Positions 8,385-17,136 of a stretch of 64,000 nucleotides of DNA are shown here, piece by piece. This DNA comes from Novosphingobium sp. ST904 (lineage in GTDB: Bacteria > Pseudomonadota > Alphaproteobacteria > Sphingomonadales > Sphingomonadaceae), in contig NZ_LGJH01000147.1 in NCBI RefSeq assembly GCF_001298105.1, positions 1-64,000 of the forward strand, in the 5' to 3' direction. Position 1 is the first letter of the stretch. The number at the start of each line of letters is the position of its first letter. The translations under genes and the position numbers were made by a program. The notes below the pieces were generated by a model. That model ran no database searches, was not told the origin of the DNA, and saw only the letters and a list, made by a program, of their open reading frames with translations.

Positions 8385-9998
8385 TCAACTGTTCATCCAC
8401 TGACGGATTACGGATGCGGATTCTGCGGGACTGGCCGAGATGGCGTCACCGATGCGGCGCAGGGCGGAAAGCTTGATGCGGCCATCGACCTGAGCAAGCG
8501 CGATCTCCTGGTCGAGCAGGGGTTCGCCCTCTCCAGCCCGCATTTCCTCGAGCTGCCGCATGGCGTCCTCGTCGCCGTCGGCCGCCCGTTCGCTCAGCGA
8601 GATCATCTCGGCATCCGGAGCGGGCAGGCGCTGTTCCACCACGCCTTCTACCAGCGGCGGTTCGCCGAGCTTGGGCTTCAGCATGCGGATGGCGAAGAGG
8701 ATGATGCCGCCCACCAGCAGGATCTTCAGGACGTCGAAGATGCGGTCGGTGGTGATGCCGAAGGGCAGGCCGGAATCGGCGCCATCGAGATCGGTCGGCG
8801 CGTTGAACGCCATGTTCTCGACCACCACGCTGTCGCCGCGATCGGCATCGAAGCCCACGGCGTTCTCGACCAGCCGCTGCAGGCGCTGGACCTGCGCGGC
8901 AGGAAGGCCCTGCGGACCGCCGTCGACCATGACCGCAACGGTCAGGCGCTTGACCTGCCCCGGCGTGCGGACCGCGACCTTCTGGGTCCGGCTGTTCTGG
9001 TAGGTCGTGTCTTCAGACGTCTCGTTCTGCGCCGAACGGCGGTTTTCGCCGCCGTTGCCGGCCACGTTGCCCTGGTTGTCCGGCAACTGCGCGCCCACGG
9101 TCACGCCTTGCGCGCCGGCGGAGTTCTCGTCGTTCTGGTTGTTGGATTCCACCGTCACCTGATGGGCGACGACCTGGGTATCGGGATCGAAGACTTCCGA
9201 TTCCTCGCGTACCTGATCGCGTTCGAGCACGGCGGCCACTTCGGCGCGCACCTTGCCCTGGCCGACGATCGGCTCGATCATCGATTCGATCTCGTTGCGC
9301 AGGCGCGCCTCGACGGCGTTCTGGCGATCCTCGAGATTGCCCGCGCCCGCATCGCCGCCCTCACCCGCACGCGCCAGAAGCGCGCCGGTCTGGTCGACGA
9401 TCGACACGGCCTCGGGATTGAGATCGGGCACGGCGGAGGAAACGAGATAGCGGATCGCCTGGACCTGCTCGCCGGAAAGACGGCCATTGGTCTTTACCGT
9501 GACGGAAGCGCTGGCCTTGCGCGGTTCGGTCTCGAACATCGCGCGGTCGGGCATTACGACATGGACGCGTGCCTTGGCCACTTTCTCAAGGCTCTCGATC
9601 GAACGGACGAGTTCGCCTTCGATGGCGCGGGTCTCGTTGAGCTTGGCGCGCGAGGACGAGATGCCGAAAGGCTCCTCGGCATCGAGCACCTCATAGCCGA
9701 TCTTGCCGCCGAGCTGCTCGGACGCCATCGACATGCGCAGTTCGGCCAGCTTGTCGACCGGCGCCATGACCGACGTGCCGTCCGCCGAAAGCTGGAAGGG
9801 CACGTTCTGCCCCTTCAGCTTCTCGGTGATCGACTGTGCGGCCGAAGGATCGAGATCGGTATAGAGGTAGCCCATCTCGGTCGTGGGGCTGCGAAAGGCC
9901 ATCCACCCGAGACCCGCCAGCATGGCAAGGGCCACGCCCCCCATCAGCAGGGCCCGGCGCGGACCGATCTGCTCGATAAAGTTCCGCAACGCGTTCAA
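8385..9998 (-). CDS. fliF: Flagellar MS-ring protein FliF
   Basis: A 537-residue MS-ring subunit. The N-terminal membrane helix is at about residues 13-32 (ALLMGGVALAMLAGLGWMAF), followed by YscJ/FliF ring-building motifs (YEVLDAEEPFGISS, RHVVMPDRA-type strand) and a second helix at about 430-450 (ILLVGGIILFAIRM). The acidic C-terminal tail (DGRIKLSALRRIGDAI) is the FliG-binding part. The start codon is TTG at 9998 with AGAGG six bases upstream; no better ATG is near. A TCCTATAAT box lies 49 bp upstream. The last residues overlap the fliN frame. Confidence 0.96.
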   Translation of the reverse strand: MNALRNFIEQIGPRRALLMGGVALAMLAGLGWMAFRSPTTEMGYLYTDLDPSAAQSITEKLKGQNVPFQLSADGTSVMAPVDKLAELRMSMASEQLGGKIGYEVLDAEEPFGISSSRAKLNETRAIEGELVRSIESLEKVAKARVHVVMPDRAMFETEPRKASASVTVKTNGRLSGEQVQAIRYLVSSAVPDLNPEAVSIVDQTGALLARAGEGGDAGAGNLEDRQNAVEARLRNEIESMIEPIVGQGKVRAEVAAVLERDQVREESEVFDPDTQVVAHQVTVESNNQNDENSAGAQGVTVGAQLPDNQGNVAGNGGENRRSAQNETSEDTTYQNSRTQKVAVRTPGQVKRLTVAVMVDGGPQGLPAAQVQRLQRLVENAVGFDADRGDSVVVENMAFNAPTDLDGADSGLPFGITTDRIFDVLKILLVGGIILFAIRMLKPKLGEPPLVEGVVEQRLPAPDAEMISLSERAADGDEDAMRQLEEMRAGEGEPLLDQEIALAQVDGRIKLSALRRIGDAISASPAESASVIRQWMNS

Positions 9999-10047
9999 AA
10001 GTCGCCTCTTACATCAGCAGCGGCACCCCCCTGGCGTCGCTGCTGAC

Positions 10048-10056
10048 ATTATAGGA
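10048..10056 (-). promoter_or_regulatory. Flagellar TCCTATAA box, fliF promoter
   Basis: TCCTATAAT on the minus strand, 49 bp before the fliF TTG start. GTTGC lies 11 bases upstream of the box, within TTGCCTAGCC. TCCTATAA matches the E. coli sigma-28 -10 GCCGATAA at 6 of 8 positions. Confidence 0.55.
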
Positions 10057-10094
10057 TAATCGGCTAGGCAACTCTTGCCGGTAACAGGAAAAGT

Positions 10095-10754
10095 TTACGC
10101 AGCGCCTTCCGGCGCGAGGACGCCCGCGAGTTCGCCCATGACGGCGGCGCGGCGGGAAGCGGAATCGACGTTGAGGCCGCCCTCGGCCCAGCCGATATGG
10201 GCATCGTTCATCGGCAGCGTCTCGTCGTCGATCACGACGATCGCAAGCGCGCGGCGTTCACGGCTGCGGCGCTCCTCCACCAGACGCTCGATATCCTCGC
10301 GCATGGCGGGATTGGCCCGGATCGAAAGCGCGGTATCGCGGGAAACCTGATCGAGGGCGCGGGTCAGCGCTTCATCGATGGCGCGCGCGGGCTCGGCGGC
10401 GATGGCATGACCGGCGAGCAGTTCGGCGGCCTGGAGCGCAATCGCCCCGGCCTCGGAAATGACCTGGTCCATCACGGCATCGAAGCGTCGTTCCACTTCG
10501 TCCACCGAAGCGTGAAGTGCGTCGGTCGCCGCCAGCATCGCCTCCGCACGCTCGCCCCGCGCCTGCTCCAGCCCGGCGTCGAAGCCGTCGGACCTGGCCC
10601 TTGCGAGTTCGGCGACATGGTCCTCGTGAAGACGTTCGATGCGCGCCTGAAGCTCCGCGACATGCTCGCGCAGTTCCTCGTGCCGCCGTTCGTCCACGGG
10701 CTCATTGGTCGGGAATCGAAACACCCTGTCGAAACCGAATGGCTGAATGGTCAT
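10095..10754 (-). CDS. fliH: Flagellar export ATPase regulator FliH
   Basis: A 219-residue FliH-like protein, the stator of the FliI ATPase. It starts MTIQPFGFDRVF at 10754 with GGAG 6 bases before the ATG. Residues 25-90 are a charged coiled coil (EELREHVAELQARIERLHEDHVAELARAR); residues 100-215 are the FliH/HrpE-like domain (ALTRALDQVSRDTALSIRANPAMREDIERLV, IGWAEGG). It lies between fliG and fliF, corresponding to the flbE/fliH position of the Caulobacter fliF operon. A 227-bp gap separates it from fliG. Confidence 0.87.
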   Translation of the reverse strand: MTIQPFGFDRVFRFPTNEPVDERRHEELREHVAELQARIERLHEDHVAELARARSDGFDAGLEQARGERAEAMLAATDALHASVDEVERRFDAVMDQVISEAGAIALQAAELLAGHAIAAEPARAIDEALTRALDQVSRDTALSIRANPAMREDIERLVEERRSRERRALAIVVIDDETLPMNDAHIGWAEGGLNVDSASRRAAVMGELAGVLAPEGAA

Positions 10755-10981
10755 GGGATCCTCCATCATCGCCGCACCCTCGGAATCTCTATACGTCTTC
10801 ATCAGGTCTAACTCATTAATGACGCCAGCGAGGCTTGCGCTGATCCATTCTGCCCCAAACCTCGACGGCCTCTTGGCGAGTTTACGACTTCGCCCGGACT
10901 TCCCCGCGCGGAACCGGCAAGCACCTGTTTCCGCGAAGAACTCTTCAGGAATATGACGCGCGTACAAAATCGGACATTTCA
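10755..10981. other. fliG-fliH intergenic gap
   Basis: 227 bp between two same-strand flagellar genes that usually sit close together. The minus-strand frame is open for part of it, but no conserved product is seen. It could be the site of an internal promoter, although no TCCTATAA box is present. Confidence 0.4.
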
Positions 10982-12016
10982 TCAATAGATCATCGCATCG
11001 TCGCTCTTGGGATCGACCAGCATGATTTCGCCGCGATCGCCGAGCGACTTGGCAAGGCGGACCAGCGCGGTCTGCGCCTCCTCGCATTCGCGTGCGCGCA
11101 CGGGGCCCATCGCCGACATGTCGTCGCGCATCAGCTTGGCGGCGCGTTCGGTCATGCCGTTGAAGAAGATCTTCTTCATCTCGTCCGGCGCGCCCTTCAG
11201 CGCCAGCGCCAGCTCGCGCTTGTTGCAATTGCGCACGATCGTCTGGATCGCACCCGGCAGCAGATTCGCCAGATCCTCGAAAGTGAACATCAGCGCACGG
11301 ATGCGCTCGGCCGATTCGGGGGCCTTCTCGTCCAGCGCGCCGAGCATCGCTTCCTCGGTGGAGCGGTCGAGCGCGTTGAACATTTCGGCCATGGTCTCGT
11401 GCGGATCGCGGCGCTGCGCGCGTGAGAGGTTGGTCATGAACTCGCTCTTCAGAGTCTGTTCGACCTGGACGATCACGTCCTTCTGCACCGTATCCATGCG
11501 CAGCATGCGCATGACGACATCGGTGGCGAATTCGCGCGGCAGCTCGGACAGGACGCGCGCGGCGTGATCCGGGCGCAGCTTGTGGAGGATGACCGCCACC
11601 GTCTGCGGATATTCGTTCTTGAGATACCCCGCGAGCACCGCCTCGCTGACGTTGGACAGCTTGTCCCACATCGTGCGGCCGGAAGGACCACGGATGTCCT
11701 CCATGATTTCCTTGACCCGGTCCGCCGAAAGGATGCCTTCGAGCAGCCTTTCGGTAGTCTCGTAGGAACCGTGAAGCGTCGCCATGCTCGAGACCTCGCC
11801 CGAGAACTGGACGAGCAGATGCTCGACGACGACCGACGGCACCCGGCCGAGCTGGGCGATCGTGGAGGACAGCTCCTTGATCTCCTCGGTGGTGAGCTGC
11901 TCCCAGATCGGACCGCCATGATCGCGGCCGAGCGCGAGCATCAGCGCGGCAGCGCGCTGCATGCCCGAATACTTCTTGAGCTCCGGCGGCTCACCCACCG
12001 CGGCCATCATCGTCAC
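10982..12016 (-). CDS. fliG: Flagellar motor switch protein FliG
   Basis: A 344-residue rotor protein that links the MS ring to the C ring and carries torque. The N domain is at residues 15-105, the middle domain with an EYPQT variant of the EHPQT motif is at about 140, and the C-terminal torque helix is near 285-305 (EMKKIFFNGMTERAAKLMRDDM, with the charged residues that face MotA). The start is GTG at 12016 with GGGGG seven bases upstream; ATG codons at 12010 and 12007 are alternatives. A TCCTATAA box lies 56 bp upstream. The gene is divergent from the FlaEY-like gene. Confidence 0.96.
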   Translation of the reverse strand: MTMMAAVGEPPELKKYSGMQRAAALMLALGRDHGGPIWEQLTTEEIKELSSTIAQLGRVPSVVVEHLLVQFSGEVSSMATLHGSYETTERLLEGILSADRVKEIMEDIRGPSGRTMWDKLSNVSEAVLAGYLKNEYPQTVAVILHKLRPDHAARVLSELPREFATDVVMRMLRMDTVQKDVIVQVEQTLKSEFMTNLSRAQRRDPHETMAEMFNALDRSTEEAMLGALDEKAPESAERIRALMFTFEDLANLLPGAIQTIVRNCNKRELALALKGAPDEMKKIFFNGMTERAAKLMRDDMSAMGPVRARECEEAQTALVRLAKSLGDRGEIMLVDPKSDDAMIY

Positions 12017-12072
12017 TTCGATACCCCCGAAAAATTGCTCGGTCCCGTACGGTCAGGGCCTCGTTCCTTCTA

Positions 12073-12081
12073 TTTATAGGA
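12073..12081 (-). promoter_or_regulatory. Flagellar TCCTATAA box, fliG promoter
   Basis: TCCTATAAA on the minus strand, 56 bp before fliG, with GTTGC 11 bases upstream: the same spacing as at fliF. The + strand reads TATTTATAGG in the direction of the divergent FlaEY-like gene (start 12104). Confidence 0.55.
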
Positions 12082-12103
12082 GCAAGGTCAGCGCAACCGC
12101 CCG

Positions 12104-14821
12104 ATGGAGACACAATTGGCGATAAATTTAAACAATGGGTTGATAGGCCTGTCGGTTCTCGGCGGATCGAGCGCCTATTCCGCCCTGTCGTCGTCCCTCG
12201 CCTCCATGGACAGCGCGGCGGTTATGGCTGCGAAGAAGAACTTCACGCTGGAGGTGCCCGATACGACGCCTCCCTGGCAGGAGGACGCGGACACCAGTTC
12301 CGTCAGTTCGCAAATCCTCGCGATCAAGAAGATGCTGTCGATCGTGGACACCACCAAGGACAGCTCGCTGGAGGACCTGCCGGACGTCCAGACCGCCTTC
12401 ACCACCTACAAAGCACTCGACAAGCTGCGCATCCTTGCCGAAAGCGCGGCCAAGACCACCACCTCCTCGACCGAGCGCGCCTCACTCCAGAAGGCCTTCG
12501 CGAAAGGCCTGGCCGATCTCCAGACCTACCTGGGTTCGGCTGACACCGACCTTGTCACGCTCAATTTCGGCACGCCGTCCAGCAATGCGACCTCGGTGGC
12601 GATCAAGGCCGCCAATTCCAGCGGCGCGGTGATCGGCGAAGGGGTGTCCACTTCGCGCGATGCCGCCATCGCCGGGATGACCGGCAGCGAAGTGCTCGAA
12701 ATCAAGCTGACCAAGGGCAGCGCCGCACAGACGGTCACGGTGGACCTGTCGCAGACGACGCAGCCGCCCACGCTCGATTCCGTGGCCGCCGCGATCAACG
12801 CCGCGATCGGCGCCAGCCAGGCGACAGATACCAGCGGCAATCCGGTCGTCGATGCCGACGGCAATCCGGTCAGCAAGTGGAAGTCCAATTTCACGGTCGA
12901 GAAGAACGACGGCAAATGGGGCCTCGTCTTCAATCCGGCGGGAAGCGAAAAGGTCGCGATCGACCAGATCGGCGGCAGTGACGCGCTGATGGTCGCCAGC
13001 GGCGAAACCGCCTCCTCCGCGGTGACCGCCGCGCGGGTATACCGCATCGACGACCTCGACGCGTCGCTGTCCTGGCAGCGCCTCAGCAAGATCAACGCCG
13101 TGGACGGCGCCGCCACCGCAACCGCAGTGGCTTCCGCCTCGGCCGACGATTACGAGGACAAGGATTACACCGTCTCCTCGGCGACCCAGGCCAAGGCCAT
13201 CGCCACTGACGCCGAAGGCTTCAGCTATGTCGTCGGCACGACCGCCGGCGACGTGGGCACGCATCTGACCGACGGTTCCGACGACCTGTTCCTCACCAAG
13301 GTCGACAGCGAGGGCAACGTCGTCTGGCAGCGCAGCCTCGGCGCCGCCGGCAGCGCGCAGGGCGCGGCCGTAACGATTGCCGCCAATGGCGATATCGTCG
13401 TGGCCGGCACCGTCAGCGGCGCCTTCAACGGCGGCGACGACAGCCAGACCGACATGCTCGTCGCGCGATACAACGTGAAGGGCGAGGAGCTCTCCGCCAC
13501 AGTCATCCGCCAGGTCGGCAACGAAACGGCCAGCGCGGTCACCGTAGGCGACGACGGCAGCATCTATGTCGCGGGCAAGGCTTCTACCGGCGGCGGCGAT
13601 GCCTTCATCGCCAAGCTGGACGCCACCGGCAAGTTCGTGGAACGTCGCACGATCGACAGCGGCGGCGCCGATTCCGTCACCTCGCTGGCCATCGACGAAT
13701 CCGGCAACCTGCTGGCCCTGACCAGCGAGAACGGCGTGGCCACGATCCGGCGGATCGATTCCTCGTCCCTGTCCTCGGACCTTGGCTCGATCTCGCTCGG
13801 CAATGTCACCGCCCGCGCCATCGCGGTCTCTGACACCGGCGAAATCGCGGTCGTCGGCACCACCGCCAACGCGGTCAACGGCGCGCAGGTCAACAGTATC
13901 AACGGCGGTCAGGACGCCTTCGTCACGCGCATCGACGCGGCGATGTCCTCTGCCACCACGACCTATATCGGCACCTCGGCCACCGATCAGGCCGACAGCG
14001 TCACGTACCTGAACGGCACGCTCTACGTCGGCGGCCGCACGGCGGGCGACCTGTCAGGCGCGAAGACCGGTTCCGTCGACGGCTTCGTCGCCCGCATCGA
14101 CGCTACGACCGGAGAGATCGAGAAGATCTCGCAATGGGGCATGCGCACCTCGACCACCGAGCCGGTGAAGATCTCGGCCGTTTCGGGCGGCTCCACCGTG
14201 CTGGGCGCGCTCGGCCTCAGCCGGGGTACGCTCAACCAGCAGGAATCGACCACCCTCACCTCGCAGACCAGCCTTCGCGCCGGGGACCAGTTCACCCTGC
14301 GCGTGGACGGCGGCGCAACGCGCACGATCACCATCGACAAGGACGAGACGATGGCCTCGCTCTCGCTGAAGATCCAGCGGATCACCGGCACCAAGGCGAC
14401 CATCACCACACCCAAGATCGATGGCCAGACCACGCTCAAGATCCAGGTCAAATCGGGCTACAAGATCGAACTCGGCGCCGGAGCCGAGGGCAAGGATGCC
14501 CTTTCCAAGCTCGGTATCGATCCCGTCCGCCTCGTGGCCTCCAAGGCGGCCGATCCCGACGCGCCCAAGGTCACCCCGGGCGGCACTTACAGCCTCGCGC
14601 TTTCGGACACCCTCAACCTGTCCGATGCCAAGACCGCCGCGGTCGCGCTCTCCAAGATCAAGTCCGCGCTCTCGATGACGCAGACCGCCTATCGCTCGCT
14701 CTACTGGGACTCCACGAAGGCCTCGCTGGTGGACGGCACCGTGACCGGGGGCGGTACCGCCTACCAGCAGAAGCAACTCGCCAACTACCAGGCCGCCCTG
14801 TCGCGCCTGACCGGCTCGTAA
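12104..14821 (+). CDS. FlaEY-like flagellar protein with propeller repeats
   Basis: A 905-residue protein directly upstream of flgB and divergent from fliG. Residues about 185-235 look like a flagellin/hook IN motif (TVTVDLSQTT...SVAAAINAAIGA). Residues about 330-690 contain SBBP-type repeats typical of beta propellers (GDIVVAGTVSGAF, GSIYVAGKAS, DAFIAKLDATGKF, EIAVVGTTANAV). A second IN-like segment is at about 725-770 (FTLRVDGGATRTITIDKDETMASL), and the end (TAYQQKQLANYQAALSRLTGS) is amphipathic like hook-associated proteins. There is no signal peptide, so export through the flagellar gate is possible. The layout recalls Caulobacter FlaEY, whose role in filament assembly is poorly defined. 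The family call is moderate; the function is open. Confidence 0.7.
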   Translation: METQLAINLNNGLIGLSVLGGSSAYSALSSSLASMDSAAVMAAKKNFTLEVPDTTPPWQEDADTSSVSSQILAIKKMLSIVDTTKDSSLEDLPDVQTAFTTYKALDKLRILAESAAKTTTSSTERASLQKAFAKGLADLQTYLGSADTDLVTLNFGTPSSNATSVAIKAANSSGAVIGEGVSTSRDAAIAGMTGSEVLEIKLTKGSAAQTVTVDLSQTTQPPTLDSVAAAINAAIGASQATDTSGNPVVDADGNPVSKWKSNFTVEKNDGKWGLVFNPAGSEKVAIDQIGGSDALMVASGETASSAVTAARVYRIDDLDASLSWQRLSKINAVDGAATATAVASASADDYEDKDYTVSSATQAKAIATDAEGFSYVVGTTAGDVGTHLTDGSDDLFLTKVDSEGNVVWQRSLGAAGSAQGAAVTIAANGDIVVAGTVSGAFNGGDDSQTDMLVARYNVKGEELSATVIRQVGNETASAVTVGDDGSIYVAGKASTGGGDAFIAKLDATGKFVERRTIDSGGADSVTSLAIDESGNLLALTSENGVATIRRIDSSSLSSDLGSISLGNVTARAIAVSDTGEIAVVGTTANAVNGAQVNSINGGQDAFVTRIDAAMSSATTTYIGTSATDQADSVTYLNGTLYVGGRTAGDLSGAKTGSVDGFVARIDATTGEIEKISQWGMRTSTTEPVKISAVSGGSTVLGALGLSRGTLNQQESTTLTSQTSLRAGDQFTLRVDGGATRTITIDKDETMASLSLKIQRITGTKATITTPKIDGQTTLKIQVKSGYKIELGAGAEGKDALSKLGIDPVRLVASKAADPDAPKVTPGGTYSLALSDTLNLSDAKTAAVALSKIKSALSMTQTAYRSLYWDSTKASLVDGTVTGGGTAYQQKQLANYQAALSRLTGS

Positions 14822-14833
14822 AGGATCGCAAGC

Positions 14834-15259
14834 ATGTCCTCTCTTCCCCCGATCTTCGACGGCATGGGACAGGCGATGAAGTTCATGGCCGAACACCAGC
14901 GCGTGATCGCCGAGAACATCGCCAATAACGAGACGCCGGGCTTCAAGGCCCGCACCGTCGAGGCGCCCGACTTCTCCTCCCTCGTCGCGCAATATGGCGA
15001 GGCGGGCGGCGCCCCGCGCGTGTCCCGGCCCAAGGTCGAACTGTCGGGCGGCATGACCGCGCTCGGCGCCCGTCCGCCGCAGGCCGGCAGCCACATCGTG
15101 CTGGACAGCGACACCAGCGAAACCAAACCCGACGGCAACAACGTCACGCTGGAAGACCAGCTTCTCAACCTCGGCGAAGTCCAGGCGGACTTCGCGGCCA
15201 TGACCAATCTCTATCGCAAGCAGATCGGATTGATGAAGGCCGCCCTCGGCCGGGGCTGA
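14834..15259 (+). CDS. flgB: Flagellar proximal rod protein FlgB
   Basis: A 141-residue proximal rod subunit. The signature is at residues 15-45 (MKFMAEHQRVIAENIANNETPGFKARTVEAPDF), and the C-terminal rod helix is QADFAAMTNLYRKQIGLMKAAL. It lies 12 bp after the FlaEY-like gene and is read with it. Unusually, it is separated from flgC and fliE, which are 8 kb away on the other strand. Confidence 0.95.
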   Translation: MSSLPPIFDGMGQAMKFMAEHQRVIAENIANNETPGFKARTVEAPDFSSLVAQYGEAGGAPRVSRPKVELSGGMTALGARPPQAGSHIVLDSDTSETKPDGNNVTLEDQLLNLGEVQADFAAMTNLYRKQIGLMKAALGRG

Positions 15260-15280
15260 TCGCGCTTTCAGCCGGCTCGA

Positions 15281-15320
15281 AAAGGGGGGGCGCGCTCCAA
15301 GGCGGGGCGTGCCCCCCTTT
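15281..15320 (+). terminator. Intrinsic terminator after flgB
   Basis: A run of seven G preceded by AAA pairs with CCCCCC followed by TTT at 15312-15320, around a GC-rich loop. It ends the FlaEY-like/flgB unit. Confidence 0.75.
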
Positions 15321-15869
15321 CGTTGAAGGATGCCTGGCGGCAGGCTGAATTATTGGACTGATTTACAGGAACGAAATCGCCGCATCGTCGTTCAAGGATA
15401 AACGGGAGGATCCAAAGGTGAAAAGCACAGCCGTTCCATGCTCAACGGCATGATGAAAAGCCTCTTTCCGGGCTCTTTACCCGAAAAGCCGTTCATCCCC
15501 GCTTCAAACACATCCTGCTTCATCCCGAAAAATGCTCCGATCCCGAGGCAATTGCCCCGTGATGCGATCACAGGGCAATGGGAAATACAAAACTATATGT
15601 ATTTCAAAAATTTAACTCCGCTCCTTTTAGAGCAGCAGCGAGGCGAGTTGCATGGCCGAAGTGGGAAAAATTTGCCTGCAATGAAGCTGAAATTCGCTGG
15701 AAACATGACAAGCTTAACCGTTCCGGCGTAAAAGTAGGAGCAATAACATCGGAATTTATTGCCGCATGCATTATTCCGACCCACTTTGGTACGACATGGA
15801 TCATGGAATATTGACCAAATGGCAATTCCATGGAACAAATTCGCCAACCTTAGCTAAACAAGAGCTTCA
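15321..15869 (+). other. AT-rich spacer with inverted repeat
   Basis: About 550 bp of lower GC content than anything else in the window, most marked at 15590-15850. Open frames at 15438-15731 and 15578-15814 have no recognisable product and poor codon use. Contents seen: a short frame VKSTAVPCSTA at about 15419 behind GGGAGG, an inverted repeat at 15552-15578, and no FliA-type box. It may be the leader of the XRE regulator or a remnant of transferred DNA. Confidence 0.5.
15552..15578. repeat. 12-bp inverted repeat
   Basis: TTGCCCCGTGAT and ATCACAGGGCAA flank the three bases GCG, with one mismatch. No T run follows. It could be an operator for the XRE regulator downstream or a small RNA hairpin. 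Confidence 0.55.
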
Positions 15870-17051
15870 ATGACCCAAAAACCGCTTAGATCGCAAAAGC
15901 GGACTGGGAAGGGCCCTGCCGCGGCAGAGACCATGATCGAGATCGATGCTTACCGCACGCTGGTCTTTCCCAACCGGATCAGGAAATATCGCAAGCAGCT
16001 GAATATCGGATCGCTGCTGGAATTGTCGGAACAGCTTCCGACAATAACCTATATTCGCCTCTCGAAGATCGAGCGGGGCGAGATTTTCGCGCGGGCCGGT
16101 GAGCTTCGCGAAATCGCGCGGGCGCTGGGTATCGATCCGCAGGACCTGCTGATCGATGTCGACGACCCCGAGTTCGATATTGCCGCCTGGGCCGAACCGC
16201 TGCACGGCGCCGACCGCTCCGATCCCGAGGCGGAGCGCTTTGCCGTCCTGCTCGCCGCGGCCCTGCGCGTGCGCCGCGCGGGCGATCCCGCCCTGACGAT
16301 CGCCACCCTCGAACACGAGCATGGGCTTGCGCCCGTGATCCTTTCGCGGATCGAAAACGCGCTGAAGCCCTACAACCGCTGGAACGACGATGTGCGCGCA
16401 ACCTTGCGCCGCCTGTTCGATGTGTCCAACGACAGGCAGCTCGCCGAACACATTGCCGCCGTGCATTCGCGCGGCGAACTCGATGCGGTCCTGCCGATGA
16501 TCGCCAATCCCGAACTGCGGATCGGCAAGACCCGCGTGCGGGTCGCCTCGCTGCGCGACGAACTGGATGCCGGTTCGGGTTCCATCATCGCCCGGCCGCG
16601 CAGGCTCAACATTCCTCACCCCTTGGGCGAACGCCTCATACCGGTCCAGGACGCCGCGCCGGCCGTTCTTGCCGACGATGCTGCCGGACATCGCATGGTC
16701 GCCGTTTTCGGCACACCGCTTCCCGATGGCCTGATCGCCAGGACGCCCGTCGATGCCCATGTCGAAGCGCCCCGCAATGCCGGCCCGAGGGCCTACGGGC
16801 TGCGCATGGGCCGGCCGACGCTGGGCGCAGGCCTGCCGGGGCGGGCCACGCTGATCGTCGATCCAGACCGGTTCCCGTCGGCCGGTGGGCTGGCCGTCAT
16901 CACGAACGAACAGGGCCTGCGGGTACTGTCCGTCACGTTCGACCGCCATGGCCGGATGCTCGGCTACAGCGAAAATCCCGATCTCGAAATCGAGATCGAC
17001 GGACTGGACCCTGCCAATGTCGCCACAGTACTGGCCGCCGTATTCGAATGA
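15870..17051 (+). CDS. XRE-family regulator with S24-like C-terminal domain
   Basis: A 393-residue regulator. Residues about 32-95 are an XRE-type HTH (FPNRIRKYRKQL, LSKIERGEIFARAGELREIARALGI). Residues about 122-190 form a second HTH-like unit (HEHGLAPVILSRIENALKPYNRWNDDVRATLRRLF). Residues about 290-370 (LRMGRPTLGAGLPGRATLIVDPDRFPSAGG) resemble the LexA/S24 fold; the Ser/Lys catalytic pair of self-cleaving members is not evident. Its targets are unknown. It lies in a + strand pair with the GGDEF-EAL gene, inserted between flgB and the flgN-flgJ end. Confidence 0.7.
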   Translation: MTQKPLRSQKRTGKGPAAAETMIEIDAYRTLVFPNRIRKYRKQLNIGSLLELSEQLPTITYIRLSKIERGEIFARAGELREIARALGIDPQDLLIDVDDPEFDIAAWAEPLHGADRSDPEAERFAVLLAAALRVRRAGDPALTIATLEHEHGLAPVILSRIENALKPYNRWNDDVRATLRRLFDVSNDRQLAEHIAAVHSRGELDAVLPMIANPELRIGKTRVRVASLRDELDAGSGSIIARPRRLNIPHPLGERLIPVQDAAPAVLADDAAGHRMVAVFGTPLPDGLIARTPVDAHVEAPRNAGPRAYGLRMGRPTLGAGLPGRATLIVDPDRFPSAGGLAVITNEQGLRVLSVTFDRHGRMLGYSENPDLEIEIDGLDPANVATVLAAVFE

Positions 17052-17102
17052 CGTAAAAATACAAATAGTGTGACAGTCGGGCCGTTCGCCCGGTTATCCC
17101 GA

Positions 17103-17108
17103 TATAAT
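17103..17108 (+). promoter_or_regulatory. Candidate -10 of the GGDEF-EAL gene
   Basis: TATAAT within ATCCCGATATAATGG, 28 bp before the start at 17137. The CCCGATAT part also resembles the sigma-28 -10 GCCGATAA at 6 of 8 positions. No clear -35 element is seen. Confidence 0.35.
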
Positions 17109-17136
17109 GGTATGAGTAATATGCCCGGAAGGCAGG

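Noticed and set aside
15438..15731. A 97-codon open frame in the AT-rich spacer as a gene
   Set aside because: No ribosome site matching the start, poor codon pattern and no recognisable product.
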